NCBI GenBank assembly: GCA_023411215.1
Contig: JAEYOY010000024.1
Location: forward strand, 1-44,993
Length of the DNA stretch: 44,993 nt
Direction of reading: 5' to 3'
Source of the DNA: Bacillota bacterium
Lineage (GTDB): Bacteria > Bacillota > Clostridia > Lachnospirales > Lachnospiraceae
Of this stretch, positions 7,671 to 16,188 are shown in pieces (position 1 is the first letter of the stretch; each line of letters opens with the position of its first letter). The notes beneath the pieces were generated by a model. The model did not search any database. It was not told where the DNA came from and saw only the letters and a program-made list of their open reading frames with translations. Position numbers and translations under genes: made by a program.

Positions 7671-8060
7671 ATGGAGGAGCAAGGTTGCAATAAGAATGAA
7701 CCTACCGCTGAATTTATGCAAAGACTAAAAGATAAATCCATCGACGAACGCATAAAAATACTAAACGCAATGGATCTGAATGAATCAGCTCGCAGTAGAA
7801 TAAATGATGATGGAACGTTGAGTGTATTCTGGAATTTTGAGGAAGACGGAAAATATAGATGTGTATGCCCAATTATTAATGAATTGTCAAAATCCACAAC
7901 CGTTTCTCTTACATATTGCGGTTGTTGTAGTGGACATGTAAAATATGGTTTCGAAAAAAGTCTCGGCGTGAAACTACGCCTTATAGAAACTGTATCATCT
8001 CCCATTAGCTCTAATGGTGAAAAACAATGCGAACATCTATTTGAAATAATAGAAAAATAG
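7671..8060 (+). CDS. Conserved hypothetical protein with a C-terminal cysteine cluster
   Basis: I do not recognise a named function. The 129-residue product is charged and probably cytoplasmic. A helical N-terminal half (FMQRLKDKSIDERIKIL) precedes a cysteine-rich segment with VCPI, TYCGCCSGHVKYGF and KQCEHLFEI, the pattern of a metal- or cluster-binding site. The start is uncertain. The ATG at 7671 is 23 nt from the only strong Shine-Dalgarno (AGGAGG, 7642-7647), and the frame is open back to 7644 without ATG, GTG or TTG. A rare ATT start at 7659 would be better spaced. It lies between a MerR gene and a DUF3788/DUF3795 gene on the same strand. Confidence 0.6.
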   Translation: MEEQGCNKNEPTAEFMQRLKDKSIDERIKILNAMDLNESARSRINDDGTLSVFWNFEEDGKYRCVCPIINELSKSTTVSLTYCGCCSGHVKYGFEKSLGVKLRLIETVSSPISSNGEKQCEHLFEIIEK

Positions 8061-8070
8061 TACGAAAATA

Positions 8071-8125
8071 CACCAACCTTTCCAAATTCGGTTGGTGAAG
8101 GAATCCTTAATGGGTTGGTAGGAGG
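8071..8125 (+). promoter_or_regulatory. Alternative hairpins in front of the 8132 gene
   Basis: CACCAACC (8071-8078) pairs perfectly with GGTTGGTG (8090-8097). The same CCAACC can instead pair with GGTTGG at 8113-8118, directly before the AGGAGG ribosome site (8120-8125). The two pairings exclude each other, so translation control is possible. There is no T-tract, so it is not an intrinsic terminator. Confidence 0.3.
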
Positions 8126-8131
8126 TGTATA

Positions 8132-8896
8132 ATGGTCAACAAAACAGATCTACAAAAGGTCAGCGAGGATACAATGCGCTTTATGCGAGGAAAATATGCT
8201 TTGGATGAAGTGGGCAACGGCAAGGATGAATTGAAATTCCGCAAAGGCGGGAGAACGGTGCTAACTATCTACATACGGGAAGACCGTTATGATTTTCTCG
8301 TTATTTTCGGAAAGGCAGAACGTGAATTATTTGAGGCGCGGCGTAATGAATTCCCGCAGAGGATACAGGAAATCTACGACAACAGCAAAACATATCATGA
8401 CGGCAAATGGATGCTTATTTCCGTTACCGATTTACAAACGCTTGAAGCTGTCAAGCAGCTAGTTTTAATTAAGAAAAAGCCTAACCGAAAATCGTTTCCG
8501 AAAGAGCAGGCGGTCTATGCAAGTTGCGGACACCGTTGTGATTTGTGTGTGCATTATAACGGTGGTACAATCAGCGAGGAGTTCCGTGCGGAGCTGAAAG
8601 AGCGACTGATACGTGTATACGCAGGGGGTGTAGGCGATGGTGGGTATTGGGGCGATGATATGAAGCTGTGTGATGGCTGTCATTCAGGGGGATTAGATAA
8701 AAGCTTTAGCTGCGATTCATTGAAATGCGCGGCGGAAAATAACATTGATAAATGCCAGAATTGCCATAAAAATCCTTGCGATAAGGCACAACATTTATAT
8801 CAAGGGCTAAAACCTGAAATCCACACAAATACCATTTCTGCCGACGATGTCACATGGGTAATTCTGCCTTATGTATATGAACAATACGGAAATTAA
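8132..8896 (+). CDS. DUF3788-DUF3795 fusion protein
   Basis: The 254-residue protein has an N-terminal DUF3788 domain (about 1-130, with FLVIFGKAERELFEARR and YHDGKWMLI as its conserved core). The C-terminal part is DUF3795-like and cysteine-rich: CGHRCDLCVHY, CDGCHSGG, CDSLKCA, then CQNCHKNPC. The spacing suggests a zinc or Fe-S site. The function of both families is unknown. The start follows a perfect AGGAGGTG Shine-Dalgarno. It follows the 7671 gene by 71 bp and may be co-transcribed with it from the MerR promoter at 6547. Confidence 0.8.
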   Translation: MVNKTDLQKVSEDTMRFMRGKYALDEVGNGKDELKFRKGGRTVLTIYIREDRYDFLVIFGKAERELFEARRNEFPQRIQEIYDNSKTYHDGKWMLISVTDLQTLEAVKQLVLIKKKPNRKSFPKEQAVYASCGHRCDLCVHYNGGTISEEFRAELKERLIRVYAGGVGDGGYWGDDMKLCDGCHSGGLDKSFSCDSLKCAAENNIDKCQNCHKNPCDKAQHLYQGLKPEIHTNTISADDVTWVILPYVYEQYGN

Positions 8897-8900
8897 GGGG

Positions 8901-9104
8901 GATGCAACAAAGTCTATTGAAATATTATTTGGGTATGAGGATATCGGAACCACAAGGTTATATCTACAATTACTAATGAAATTGAACAGAACTATACCTA
9001 TATGAATAAGGCCTTACCGCAGGCATTCGAACCCGTGGCTCTCGCAGTGTCTTTGCTCCGTAAAGTACACTTTGCAAAGCCACGGGATAAACAAATATAG
9101 GTTG
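8901..9104 (+). pseudogene. Frameshifted C-terminal remnant of a tyrosine recombinase/integrase
   Basis: From 8901 one frame reads IEILFGYEDIGTTRLY, which fits the integrase box around the last catalytic His and Tyr (the usual form is LGHxDIxTTxxY). At about 8963 the coherent reading moves to the next frame as TITNEIEQNYTYMNKALPQ, continuing to a stop at 9104. A single missing base near 8960-8965 would join the two. The first catalytic His of the consensus is Tyr here. There is no start codon and no N-terminal part. It lies directly after the DUF3788 gene, so an old integration event is likely. Confidence 0.45.
9032..9086. repeat. Long imperfect hairpin between convergent genes
   Basis: CCCGTGGCT (9032-9040) pairs with AGCCACGGG (9078-9086). 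Inside, AGTGTCTTT pairs with AAAGTACACT apart from one bulge. It lies inside the integrase remnant and between the plus gene ending at 8896 and nrdG on the minus strand. There is no T-tract on either side. It could be a bidirectional transcript end or part of a mobile hairpin. Confidence 0.45.
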
Positions 9105-9140
9105 ATTCCAAAGTATAAATCAATTTTAACACTACTATAC

Positions 9141-9665
9141 CTACTCTTGATTCCATAAAACTATATTCCCGGTTTCTAGACTCTCTTTGACACATATAAT
9201 TCGTTGATTGCTAGAGCCTTTAAACACCAAACTTATATCTTTCTTATCCAATTCAAATTTACCGTCTACAATCACATCAATATAAGATAGCATTTCATTT
9301 GTTTCTTCCCAGTTTTTACACATACGGTCTCTAATATCGGTGTCAAATGAATATCCTGTATAACACCAAATATCTTTATCTTTACATTGTTCCTTTACTT
9401 GCTGTAATAACGGAAGAAGCCCTCTCTGATTAATACGTTCAAACGGTTCTCCACCGAGCAACGATAATCCATTCACATATGGTAACTCCAAGGTTTCAAG
9501 AATACCTTTTATTTCTTTGTCTGTAAATGGCTTACCATAATTAAAATCCCAAGCAATTTCATTAAAGCACCCCTCGCACTGATGAGTACACCCACTAACA
9601 AATAAAGATACTCTTACTCCCGGTCCATTCGCTATATCAAATTGCTTTATTTCCGCATAATTCAT
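9141..9665 (-). CDS. nrdG: Anaerobic ribonucleoside-triphosphate reductase activating protein
   Basis: NrdG is the radical-SAM enzyme that uses a 4Fe-4S cluster and SAM to install the glycyl radical on NrdD. The 174-residue protein has the CxxxCxxC cluster motif at C26, C30 and C33 (SGCTHQCEGCFN) and the LLGGEPF segment typical of SAM binding. Its length is normal for NrdG. An AAGAAGGG Shine-Dalgarno supports the start. It lies 300 bp downstream of nrdD on the same strand. Two hairpins lie in that gap, so its level may be set separately from nrdD. Confidence 0.95.
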   Translation of the reverse strand: MNYAEIKQFDIANGPGVRVSLFVSGCTHQCEGCFNEIAWDFNYGKPFTDKEIKGILETLELPYVNGLSLLGGEPFERINQRGLLPLLQQVKEQCKDKDIWCYTGYSFDTDIRDRMCKNWEETNEMLSYIDVIVDGKFELDKKDISLVFKGSSNQRIICVKESLETGNIVLWNQE

Positions 9666-9833
9666 GTTTCAACCCTTCTTTCATATTATCGTTCGTATCT
9701 ATTTTATCCGACAATTATTTTCCATCTATGCCAACCACTTCTATTATTCCTTCTCGAGAAAGATTCTCATATCTTTGTGTGATACTTTATATTTCCTCAT
9801 TGGCCTAGTATCTTTTAGTCATCCAAGAAAGGT

Positions 9834-9858
9834 AAAAGCTGCCATAATTGGCAGCCTT
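9834..9858 (-). terminator. Intrinsic terminator-like hairpin between nrdD and nrdG
   Basis: On the minus strand GCTGCC and GGCAGC (9838-9843/9850-9855) form a stem with a 6-nt loop, followed by TTTTACC. It should reduce read-through from nrdD into nrdG. The rest of the 9666-9965 gap holds only the second stem-loop at 9886-9931. Confidence 0.6.
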
Positions 9859-9885
9859 CACATAATTTAACTTTTGTTACATTTT

Positions 9886-9931
9886 AAGTATTTGAGTAAG
9901 ATTTGCATAATTGCACCCTTATCAAATACTT
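9886..9931 (-). other. Stem-loop just after nrdD
   Basis: Perfect 10-bp arms AAGTATTTGA (9886-9895) and TCAAATACTT (9922-9931) enclose a smaller TGCA-TAAT-TGCA hairpin. On the minus strand it lies 35 bp past the nrdD stop and upstream of the 9834-9858 hairpin. It may protect the nrdD mRNA 3' end. Confidence 0.45.
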
Positions 9932-9965
9932 GAATCCAACTTTGAGTTATTTCCCGTATTACATA

Positions 9966-12122
9966 TTAGAGATGTAGCACCCTTTCCTTGATTTCCTGTG
10001 TTCGTCCCTGATTCCAGAATTGAGTTCCGATATAACCACAGGTTCTGCGTGCGACATTTAGTTTATCCTGATCTCGGTTACCGCACTTCGGGCATTCCCA
10101 TACCAGCTTACCATGATCGGTCACGATCTGGATCTCGCCGTCAAAACCGCATTCCTGGCAGCAGTCACTCTTCGTATTCAGTTCGGCATACATGATATTA
10201 TCATAGATAAACCGGATGATCTGAAGGACAGCCGGAATATTATTCTGCATATTGGGAACTTCGATATAGCTAACCGCACCACCCGTGGAGAGGGACTGAA
10301 ATTGTGCTTCAAACTTAAGCTTAGTGAAGGCATCAATCTCTTCCGTTACATGGACATGGTAGCTGTTGGTGATATAGCTCTTATCTGTAATTCCTTTTAC
10401 AACGCCAAAACGCTTCTGTAAGCATTTAGCAAATTTATATGTAGTACTTTCAATCGGGGTTCCATAGATACCGAATCCAATATTAGTCTCTGCTTTCCAT
10501 TTGTCACAGGCAACATTCATATATTTCATAACATCCAGAGCGAAGGTAGTTGCCTCAGGATCCGTATGGGACTTGCCTGTCATATATTTGGTGCATTCAT
10601 ATAAGCCTGCATAGCCGAGTGATATCGTGGAATAACCTCCGTAAAGCAATTTGTCGATGGTCTCACCCTTCTTCAGTCTTGCCAGGGCACCATGTTGCCA
10701 TAGGATTGGTGCGGCATCGGAATAGGTTCCCTTCAGGCGCTTATGTCTTATCATCAGACCTTTATAGCACAGTGCAAGTCTCTCGTCGAAGATCTTCCAG
10801 AACTTATCCATATCTCCACCGGAGGACAAAGCAACATCCACCAGATTGATGGAGACAACACCTTGGTTGAAGCGGCCATAGAACTTATAATTGCCGTCTT
10901 CATCCTTCCAGGGACTTAAGGCACTACGACATCCCATCACCGGGAAGCAGTTTCCTTCCTTTAGCTCCTTCATCTTCTTCTCAGAGATATAGTCCGGAAC
11001 CAGACGTTTTGTGGTGCATTTTGCAGCCAGCTCGGTCAGATAATAATACTCTGTGTCTTCTGCAATATTATCCTCTTCCAGAACATAGATTAGCTTCGGG
11101 AAAGCTGGTGTAACCCAGATTCCAGCCTCGTTCATGACTCCCTTATAACGCTGCTTTAAGGTCTCTTCGATGATCATCGCTAGATCCTTCTTCTCTGTCT
11201 CATTCTTCGCCTCATTGAGATACATGAAGACAGTTAGGAAAGGTGCTTGTCCATTCGTGGTCATGAGGGTAATAACCTGATATTGAATGGTCTGAACACC
11301 ACGGTTAATCTCTCTACGAAGTCTTTTCTCTACGATCTCCTCCAAGAGCTCCTCTGTCACATCAGCGCCAAGAATCTCGATCTCTTCCTGGACCTCTGCA
11401 TATATTTTCTTTCTGGATATATCTACAAAGGGAGCCAGATGTGCCAAGCTGATACTCTGACCGCCGTATTGATTACTTGCTACCTGTGCGATAATCTGTG
11501 TCGCTATATTACAAGCAGTGGAGAAGCTATGCGGCTTCTCAATTCTTGTCTCACTGATTACTGTACCGTTCTGCAACATATCCTCCAGATTCACCAGATC
11601 ACAGTTATGCATATGCTGTGCAAAGTAATCTGTATCATGAAAATGGATGATACCCTCCTGATCTGCCTCTACAATATCGGCAGGGAGGAGTAATCTGCGG
11701 GTGATATCCTTACTTACCTCACCTGCCATATAATCACGCTGAACGCTATTAATCGTTGGGTTTTTATTCGAATTCTCTTGCTTTACATCCTCATTATTAC
11801 CTTCAATCAGAGATAAAATCCGGTTATCCGTCGTATTCGATTTTCGTATAAGTGAGCGCTGATAACGATATTTGACATAACGCTTTGCAAGGTCAAAGGC
11901 TCCGGTTGCCATAATCTGATCCTCTACCATGTCCTGAATCTCTTCAACCGATACGGCTCTGTTTAGTTTTTCGCATTTGTATTCTACATACTCTGCAATG
12001 CCTACAATCTGTTCTTCATTCAGATAATTCTTATCCCCGGATTCATTTGCCTTTTTTACGGCCGCAATGATCTTTTTTATATCAAATGCCTCTTCTGCAC
12101 CGTTTCGTTTAATCGTCTTCAT
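9966..12122 (-). CDS. nrdD: Class III anaerobic ribonucleoside-triphosphate reductase
   Basis: NrdD reduces ribonucleoside triphosphates to deoxyribonucleotides using a glycyl radical and formate, without oxygen. The 718-residue protein opens with an ATP-cone allosteric domain (about residues 1-90), has the family core, and ends with a four-cysteine zinc site (CCQECGF and CPKCG) and the radical loop RTCGYIGTQFW, where Gly699 should carry the radical. The start has an AAGGAGATATC Shine-Dalgarno. NrdR-like boxes lie upstream at 12217-12263. Its activase gene nrdG follows. The gene marks the organism as living anaerobically. Confidence 0.97.
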   Translation of the reverse strand: MKTIKRNGAEEAFDIKKIIAAVKKANESGDKNYLNEEQIVGIAEYVEYKCEKLNRAVSVEEIQDMVEDQIMATGAFDLAKRYVKYRYQRSLIRKSNTTDNRILSLIEGNNEDVKQENSNKNPTINSVQRDYMAGEVSKDITRRLLLPADIVEADQEGIIHFHDTDYFAQHMHNCDLVNLEDMLQNGTVISETRIEKPHSFSTACNIATQIIAQVASNQYGGQSISLAHLAPFVDISRKKIYAEVQEEIEILGADVTEELLEEIVEKRLRREINRGVQTIQYQVITLMTTNGQAPFLTVFMYLNEAKNETEKKDLAMIIEETLKQRYKGVMNEAGIWVTPAFPKLIYVLEEDNIAEDTEYYYLTELAAKCTTKRLVPDYISEKKMKELKEGNCFPVMGCRSALSPWKDEDGNYKFYGRFNQGVVSINLVDVALSSGGDMDKFWKIFDERLALCYKGLMIRHKRLKGTYSDAAPILWQHGALARLKKGETIDKLLYGGYSTISLGYAGLYECTKYMTGKSHTDPEATTFALDVMKYMNVACDKWKAETNIGFGIYGTPIESTTYKFAKCLQKRFGVVKGITDKSYITNSYHVHVTEEIDAFTKLKFEAQFQSLSTGGAVSYIEVPNMQNNIPAVLQIIRFIYDNIMYAELNTKSDCCQECGFDGEIQIVTDHGKLVWECPKCGNRDQDKLNVARRTCGYIGTQFWNQGRTQEIKERVLHL

Positions 12123-12216
12123 ACGATATCTCCTTATGTACTATTATTGAGAAACTTATTATATAGCACCCTCGAGGAAAATGCAATGAGCTTTGTACCA
12201 TTTTTTCATTTTTCAT

Positions 12217-12263
12217 ACAAAATATAGTAAGTCAACTTATTAACGATACCCTATATAGTGATT
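12217..12263 (-). promoter_or_regulatory. Two NrdR-like boxes and candidate nrdD promoter
   Basis: ACAAAATATAGTAAGT (12217-12232) and ACCCTATATAGTGATT (12248-12263) both resemble the NrdR box core (CTATATAG with ACA/TGT flanks). Their starts are 31 bp apart, about three helical turns, as is usual for NrdR pairs. On the minus strand a candidate promoter, ATGACA then 18 bp then TATATA, has its -10 inside the second box. The rest of the 12123-12470 gap holds the terminator at 12354-12378. Confidence 0.6.
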
Positions 12264-12353
12264 GTAACCAGTTTTTGTCATACTCTACATTTTTTGACTT
12301 TAGTAAATACCTTATTTGATTTACATACTATACTGAATTAGGAGGGCATAGCA

Positions 12354-12378
12354 AAGGGGCGGTGTTAAGTCGCCCCTT
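12354..12378 (-). terminator. Terminator downstream of the LCP gene
   Basis: AAGGGGCG (12354-12361) and CGCCCCTT (12371-12378) form a GC-rich 8-bp stem with a 9-nt loop, 93 bp past the LCP stop and just before the nrdD control region. On the minus strand it is followed by TTGC, so the T-tract is short. Confidence 0.65.
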
Positions 12379-12470
12379 CATGATATTAGTTCATGGCAAT
12401 AAAAAGCTCGTGAAACGTGCATTTTATCGTCATTTTATTCAATTTCAATTACCGGGTGTCATGCCTCTAT

Positions 12471-13634
12471 TTATTTCAAGGCTGCCCTTGCTTCTTCTTT
12501 CGTATCATTATAGATGAATTGATATAATTCCATCCGATTGGTATCCCAATCCAGTACGATCGGATAAGTGATGCCATTGTATCGCTTCGGAGCATCAAAG
12601 GCTCCATCAACCGGAATACGGAAAGTATCCAGTGTAGTCATTCTGTTCTCAATCACGTCTTTCATAGCTTGCTCCAGCTGGACTTGGGTCATATTTGTAG
12701 TTACATAACTAAGACTCTTCTTCGTAATCGGAAGCAGGTTAACCATATTCTTCGGTGATAAATAGCTCTTAAAAATTGCCTCTAACGCTCTCTGTTGACG
12801 AACGATACGGCCATAATCGTTATTGGCTCCTCCCAAGGTCTTTACCTTACGAACACGTACATAGCCCATAACCTGATTACCATTCAGATGATTTTCACCC
12901 GCTTTAACATTACGATTCTTTTTCTTTGATATGTAATTTGTACTATTCAGATATTTTGCTTCTTCCTTACCTAGCTCTATATCAACACCACCGACCAGAT
13001 CCACAATTTTCTCAAAGGATTTGAAGTCAACCGATACATAGCCGTCGATCTGAACCTTATAGTTAAGTTCAATCGTATCCACCAGTAATCTGGCACCGCC
13101 CTTAGCATAGGCGGAGTTTAATTTATTGGCTTTATAGCCCGGAATTTCAACGTAACTGTCACGAAGAAGCGAGGTCAGCTTCAAGGTTTTATCCTTTGTG
13201 TTAATTGTAGCAATCATCATGGAATCTGTATTTCTTGCGCCACCGAATTCTTCGATACCGAAGATCAGATAATTCGTTACATAATCCTCATATCTTGCTC
13301 CCTCAGCATGTCCAATGCCACCGGCCTCCTGATATTCTTTGATCGCCTCTTCATTATTCATATTATTATACATAAAGCCGCTCGTAACTTTATATATTGC
13401 ACTTCGTCCCGGTGGAGTTAAAAGAATTAAGCCTATTAGGATTAACAGTGTAAGTAATGTAATACCGATTGCTTTCAGAGCAGGATGCTTTTTTTTCTTC
13501 CTCTTAGGAGATTTACTCGGTATCGGAGGGCTCTCATACCTTCTCTCTGGGAGCGGTTCCTTCTCTTCTTGTTCTTCCTTCATAATATCAATAATCTGTT
13601 GCTTTAATAATTCTTGTTCGTTTCTATCCGACAT
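12471..13634 (-). CDS. LytR-CpsA-Psr (LCP) family cell-wall polymer ligase
   Basis: LCP proteins move wall teichoic acid or capsular polymers from lipid carriers to peptidoglycan on the outer face of the membrane. This one has a charged cytoplasmic N-tail (about 50 residues, ending in a Lys/Arg cluster), one membrane helix (about 54-74), then the LCP domain with DSMMIATINTKDK, LTSLLRDSYVEIPGY and GRIVRQQRAL, whose Arg residues bind the pyrophosphate. The ATG at 13634 is preferred because the upstream GTG at 13643 lies within the AAAGGTG Shine-Dalgarno. It is monocistronic between two hairpins or gaps. The polymer is unknown. Confidence 0.9.
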   Translation of the reverse strand: MSDRNEQELLKQQIIDIMKEEQEEKEPLPERRYESPPIPSKSPKRKKKKHPALKAIGITLLTLLILIGLILLTPPGRSAIYKVTSGFMYNNMNNEEAIKEYQEAGGIGHAEGARYEDYVTNYLIFGIEEFGGARNTDSMMIATINTKDKTLKLTSLLRDSYVEIPGYKANKLNSAYAKGGARLLVDTIELNYKVQIDGYVSVDFKSFEKIVDLVGGVDIELGKEEAKYLNSTNYISKKKNRNVKAGENHLNGNQVMGYVRVRKVKTLGGANNDYGRIVRQQRALEAIFKSYLSPKNMVNLLPITKKSLSYVTTNMTQVQLEQAMKDVIENRMTTLDTFRIPVDGAFDAPKRYNGITYPIVLDWDTNRMELYQFIYNDTKEEARAALK

Positions 13635-13798
13635 CTTAATCACCTTTTCTATAGTATATAGCTCATAAAGCTTTTTAAATTAACACTCCGTCCCTATTAT
13701 TGACGATATTGCGTTTTCTGTCAACTTATTACGAAATTACAGATCCAGTCTTCGGTAACCGAACCAATCACAAAGTGTTCTTAAACAATCTTCGGCTC

Positions 13799-14404
13799 TC
13801 ACGAATTATCTCTAATAAGCACCATTCCGCCTTTTTCCGAGTAACCGGTGTTCCACAGCTCCTTCAGAGATAACCAACGATAATTACCATAGGTAGCTAT
13901 CTTAATATAGAATTCGTCTTCAAATTCTTCATAGCCAATCACCAGAAACCAGTGCCAGACAAGGTCTTTCATTGAATAGCTTTTATGCCTCAGAAGCAGG
14001 TACGGGATTGGAAGCTTCAGATCGATTTGCTGCCGGATTATCTCCTTGGCACTGTCTAGTGTATGTTCAATGGAAAAGGCTTCAAGCTGAATACTTCCTG
14101 CACCTAGTTCTGATAAATACTGATTGAAGCCGTCGATAAACAGCTCCAGAGTATTAATTCCTTGCATTCTTGGCCGCAGATATGGCTTCATCTTCATCGC
14201 AAATCGGATATAATCTTCCTTGGATAACTTGCGAAGATCGTAGGGATATAGGGATTCCTTCTCCTTATATAACCCCAGACAAATACAGCTGTCACAGGCA
14301 GTTGCGGCTCCACAGCCGCCAAGTTTCATCATCGGGTCCCGGAACCAGCTCTGATTCCCACCGTAGGAGTGCTCTATTGTAAAATAAGACAATTCTTTTC
14401 TCAT
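13799..14404 (-). CDS. C39-like (papain-fold) hypothetical protein
   Basis: I do not recognise a characterised homologue. The 201-residue protein has a GGCGAATACDS segment near residue 31 and a later WHWFLVIGYEE segment near residue 150, followed by ATYGNYRWLSLKELWNT. A Cys after Gly-Gly, a His before a beta strand and a late Asn/Trp segment is the order of C39-type cysteine peptidases and of peptidase-like immunity or modification proteins. No signal peptide is visible. A GGAG Shine-Dalgarno lies within the preceding small frame, whose stop touches this ATG (TAAATG). Confidence 0.6.
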   Translation of the reverse strand: MRKELSYFTIEHSYGGNQSWFRDPMMKLGGCGAATACDSCICLGLYKEKESLYPYDLRKLSKEDYIRFAMKMKPYLRPRMQGINTLELFIDGFNQYLSELGAGSIQLEAFSIEHTLDSAKEIIRQQIDLKLPIPYLLLRHKSYSMKDLVWHWFLVIGYEEFEDEFYIKIATYGNYRWLSLKELWNTGYSEKGGMVLIRDNS

Positions 14405-14626
14405 TTATTCTCCTTCCAGCTTTAGTACTAGACTTATCTCATCCCTTAATACCTGATAGGATACCTTCATCTCCTCCATAACATCTCCGTCACTAGCATC
14501 CTGATCCACATGAACGGTAGTCCCAGCCTTCTGCTTTGATACACATCCGAGATGCTCCTGTAATTGCACCTTCATAAAGATATAATAACAGATTCGAAAG
14601 CAATTTACCATAACATTACGATACAC
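14405..14626 (-). CDS. Possible small protein coupled to the C39-like gene
   Basis: A 73-codon frame begins with GTG at 14626 and ends with a TAA touching the ATG at 14404. An AGGAGAGG ribosome site lies upstream, but the nearest ATGs to it are in another frame and close after a few codons. An internal ATG at about 14575 would give a hydrophilic 56-residue product. The acidic, soluble composition after residue 17 looks protein-like. It may be a genuine small gene or just the leader of the next one. Confidence 0.35.
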   Translation of the reverse strand: MYRNVMVNCFRICYYIFMKVQLQEHLGCVSKQKAGTTVHVDQDASDGDVMEEMKVSYQVLRDEISLVLKLEGE

Positions 14627-14680
14627 ATCATAGACATACCTCTCCTGCCAGCCTGAGACCTATTGCTTTGAATATCTTAG

Positions 14681-16009
14681 CTATTCAGTGACCGGAATAA
14701 AAAACTCGTTATAACCATTACTGCTGTCCTCTGCCATACTAATTACATAATTCTTATGAAAGGTTCCTTCGTCTGCTTCCTTCCAGAGCTGATAACCCCT
14801 CGATTTCATTACTTCTTCCTTGATATCAGCAGTTGTTCCGGCGAAGTAATTGAGATTTAACAGACTCATGGTCTCGGTCATCATCAGAATCTCCTCCTCG
14901 GAATAAATACCACTCTCTGTTAGATCGGTATATACCTTATCGTAAGACGATTTCGCAAAATAGCGCTCCGCATAATCTCGAAAGCTTAACAAGTTCACGT
15001 CCTTTACCCCTTGCTTCTTCGCCCAGCTCTCAACATCCACCTGTTCTGTAGTATATTGATAGCCCTTCGAAGAATATTCGATCACTCCATATTGGACCGG
15101 GTTAACCCCAAGAGCACTTGTGACAATATCATAGACTGGTTTAACTCCGCTTCCTAATTTTACATCCTGGATGTGAATATGTCCACTGAGTACTAACCTC
15201 ATGTCACATTCTTCGAATACCTTAAGAACTTCGTCACTCTTATCAATGGTAAAGCCCTTATTCAAGAGCTTACTATGGTGATAAAGATTATGATGCATGA
15301 CAGTAAGCAGCTGCGCATTCTTTTCCTTCGCTAGCTTACTGCATTCTCTGATCCATTCCAGAGTCTCAGGCTTTAATTGTCCGTTCGTCATAGGGGATCC
15401 TAACATTTCATTAAACTCATAAATATTGGTGTCCAGCATTAAAAGATACAAATTCTCGGAGGGTGCAGCCAGATAACTAAGGGAAGCTTCATCCTTCCTA
15501 ATCGCCTCCTCATAACCAAACTTAGTATAAAGTGTCGAGAACTCCTCTGCAGAAATAGTATCCGTAACGTATTGCTCCGAGCCCTGAAATCCCCTTGCCC
15601 ATGGATTTTGTATGTCATGATTGCCGGGGATAACATAGATTTGTGTACCTGCTGACTTCTCAATCTGACTAAGCTTCTCTGCCAGTTCTCTATGACTTTC
15701 CTTCTCCCCATTGTTTGTCAGGTCACCACTGATAATCAGAACATCCGGCTTCTTCTTTGTAACTTCCTGTGCAAATGCATCTACAATATCCGTAATATAG
15801 TGAAGCAACTTACCGTCACTACCCACAATATATTTCTGAAAGGCTTCGCCCTGATCATTTAACTCCTTCGCCAGATAATGAACATCCGTTGCGATGTACA
15901 TTGTCAGATCTTTATTCGACATTTTTTCTCGATTACCAACATCACTGCAGCCGATGAGCATCGAAATTACTAGAGCTACTACTAATATAAACCGTCCTTT
16001 TGTATGCAT
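14681..16009 (-). CDS. Secreted metallophosphoesterase lipoprotein
   Basis: The N-terminus MHTKGRFILVVALVISMLIG-C is a lipoprotein signal with Cys21, so the 442-residue protein should be anchored outside the membrane. The calcineurin-like phosphoesterase motifs are in order: ATDVHYLA, ISGDLTNNGE, IPGNHDIQN, VMHHNLY and LSGHIHIQD, covering the two-metal site. Relatives cleave phosphodiesters of nucleotides or lipids. The C-terminal 150 residues are extra and of unknown role. A GAGGGAATGG ribosome site precedes the ATG. No partner gene is evident. Confidence 0.88.
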   Translation of the reverse strand: MHTKGRFILVVALVISMLIGCSDVGNREKMSNKDLTMYIATDVHYLAKELNDQGEAFQKYIVGSDGKLLHYITDIVDAFAQEVTKKKPDVLIISGDLTNNGEKESHRELAEKLSQIEKSAGTQIYVIPGNHDIQNPWARGFQGSEQYVTDTISAEEFSTLYTKFGYEEAIRKDEASLSYLAAPSENLYLLMLDTNIYEFNEMLGSPMTNGQLKPETLEWIRECSKLAKEKNAQLLTVMHHNLYHHSKLLNKGFTIDKSDEVLKVFEECDMRLVLSGHIHIQDVKLGSGVKPVYDIVTSALGVNPVQYGVIEYSSKGYQYTTEQVDVESWAKKQGVKDVNLLSFRDYAERYFAKSSYDKVYTDLTESGIYSEEEILMMTETMSLLNLNYFAGTTADIKEEVMKSRGYQLWKEADEGTFHKNYVISMAEDSSNGYNEFFIPVTE

Positions 16010-16188
16010 CCATTCCCTCTATTCTGATTAGTCTGTGCGGGTATACTGGCTATCATTAATTACTATTATATATTATCATCCAATGAATAAGATATCAATC
16101 CCACCTTCTTCTTTCTATGAATACTTACTCTCATAATGCAAATAATAGGATTGATCTATTAGCTTGAATGATAAGTGAGGGTAATCCC

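Noticed and set aside
7574..7693. 39-codon frame between the MerR gene and the 7671 gene
   Set aside because: No ribosome site and no recognisable composition; it overlaps the next gene in another frame.
9032..9104. tRNA-like sequence (GGTTCGAAT on the minus strand)
   Set aside because: The T-arm does not pair and no acceptor or anticodon stem can be drawn.
16117..16140. Sigma-G promoter for splB
   Set aside because: TGAATA is followed by only a poor CAT-type -10 at a short spacing; not enough to call.
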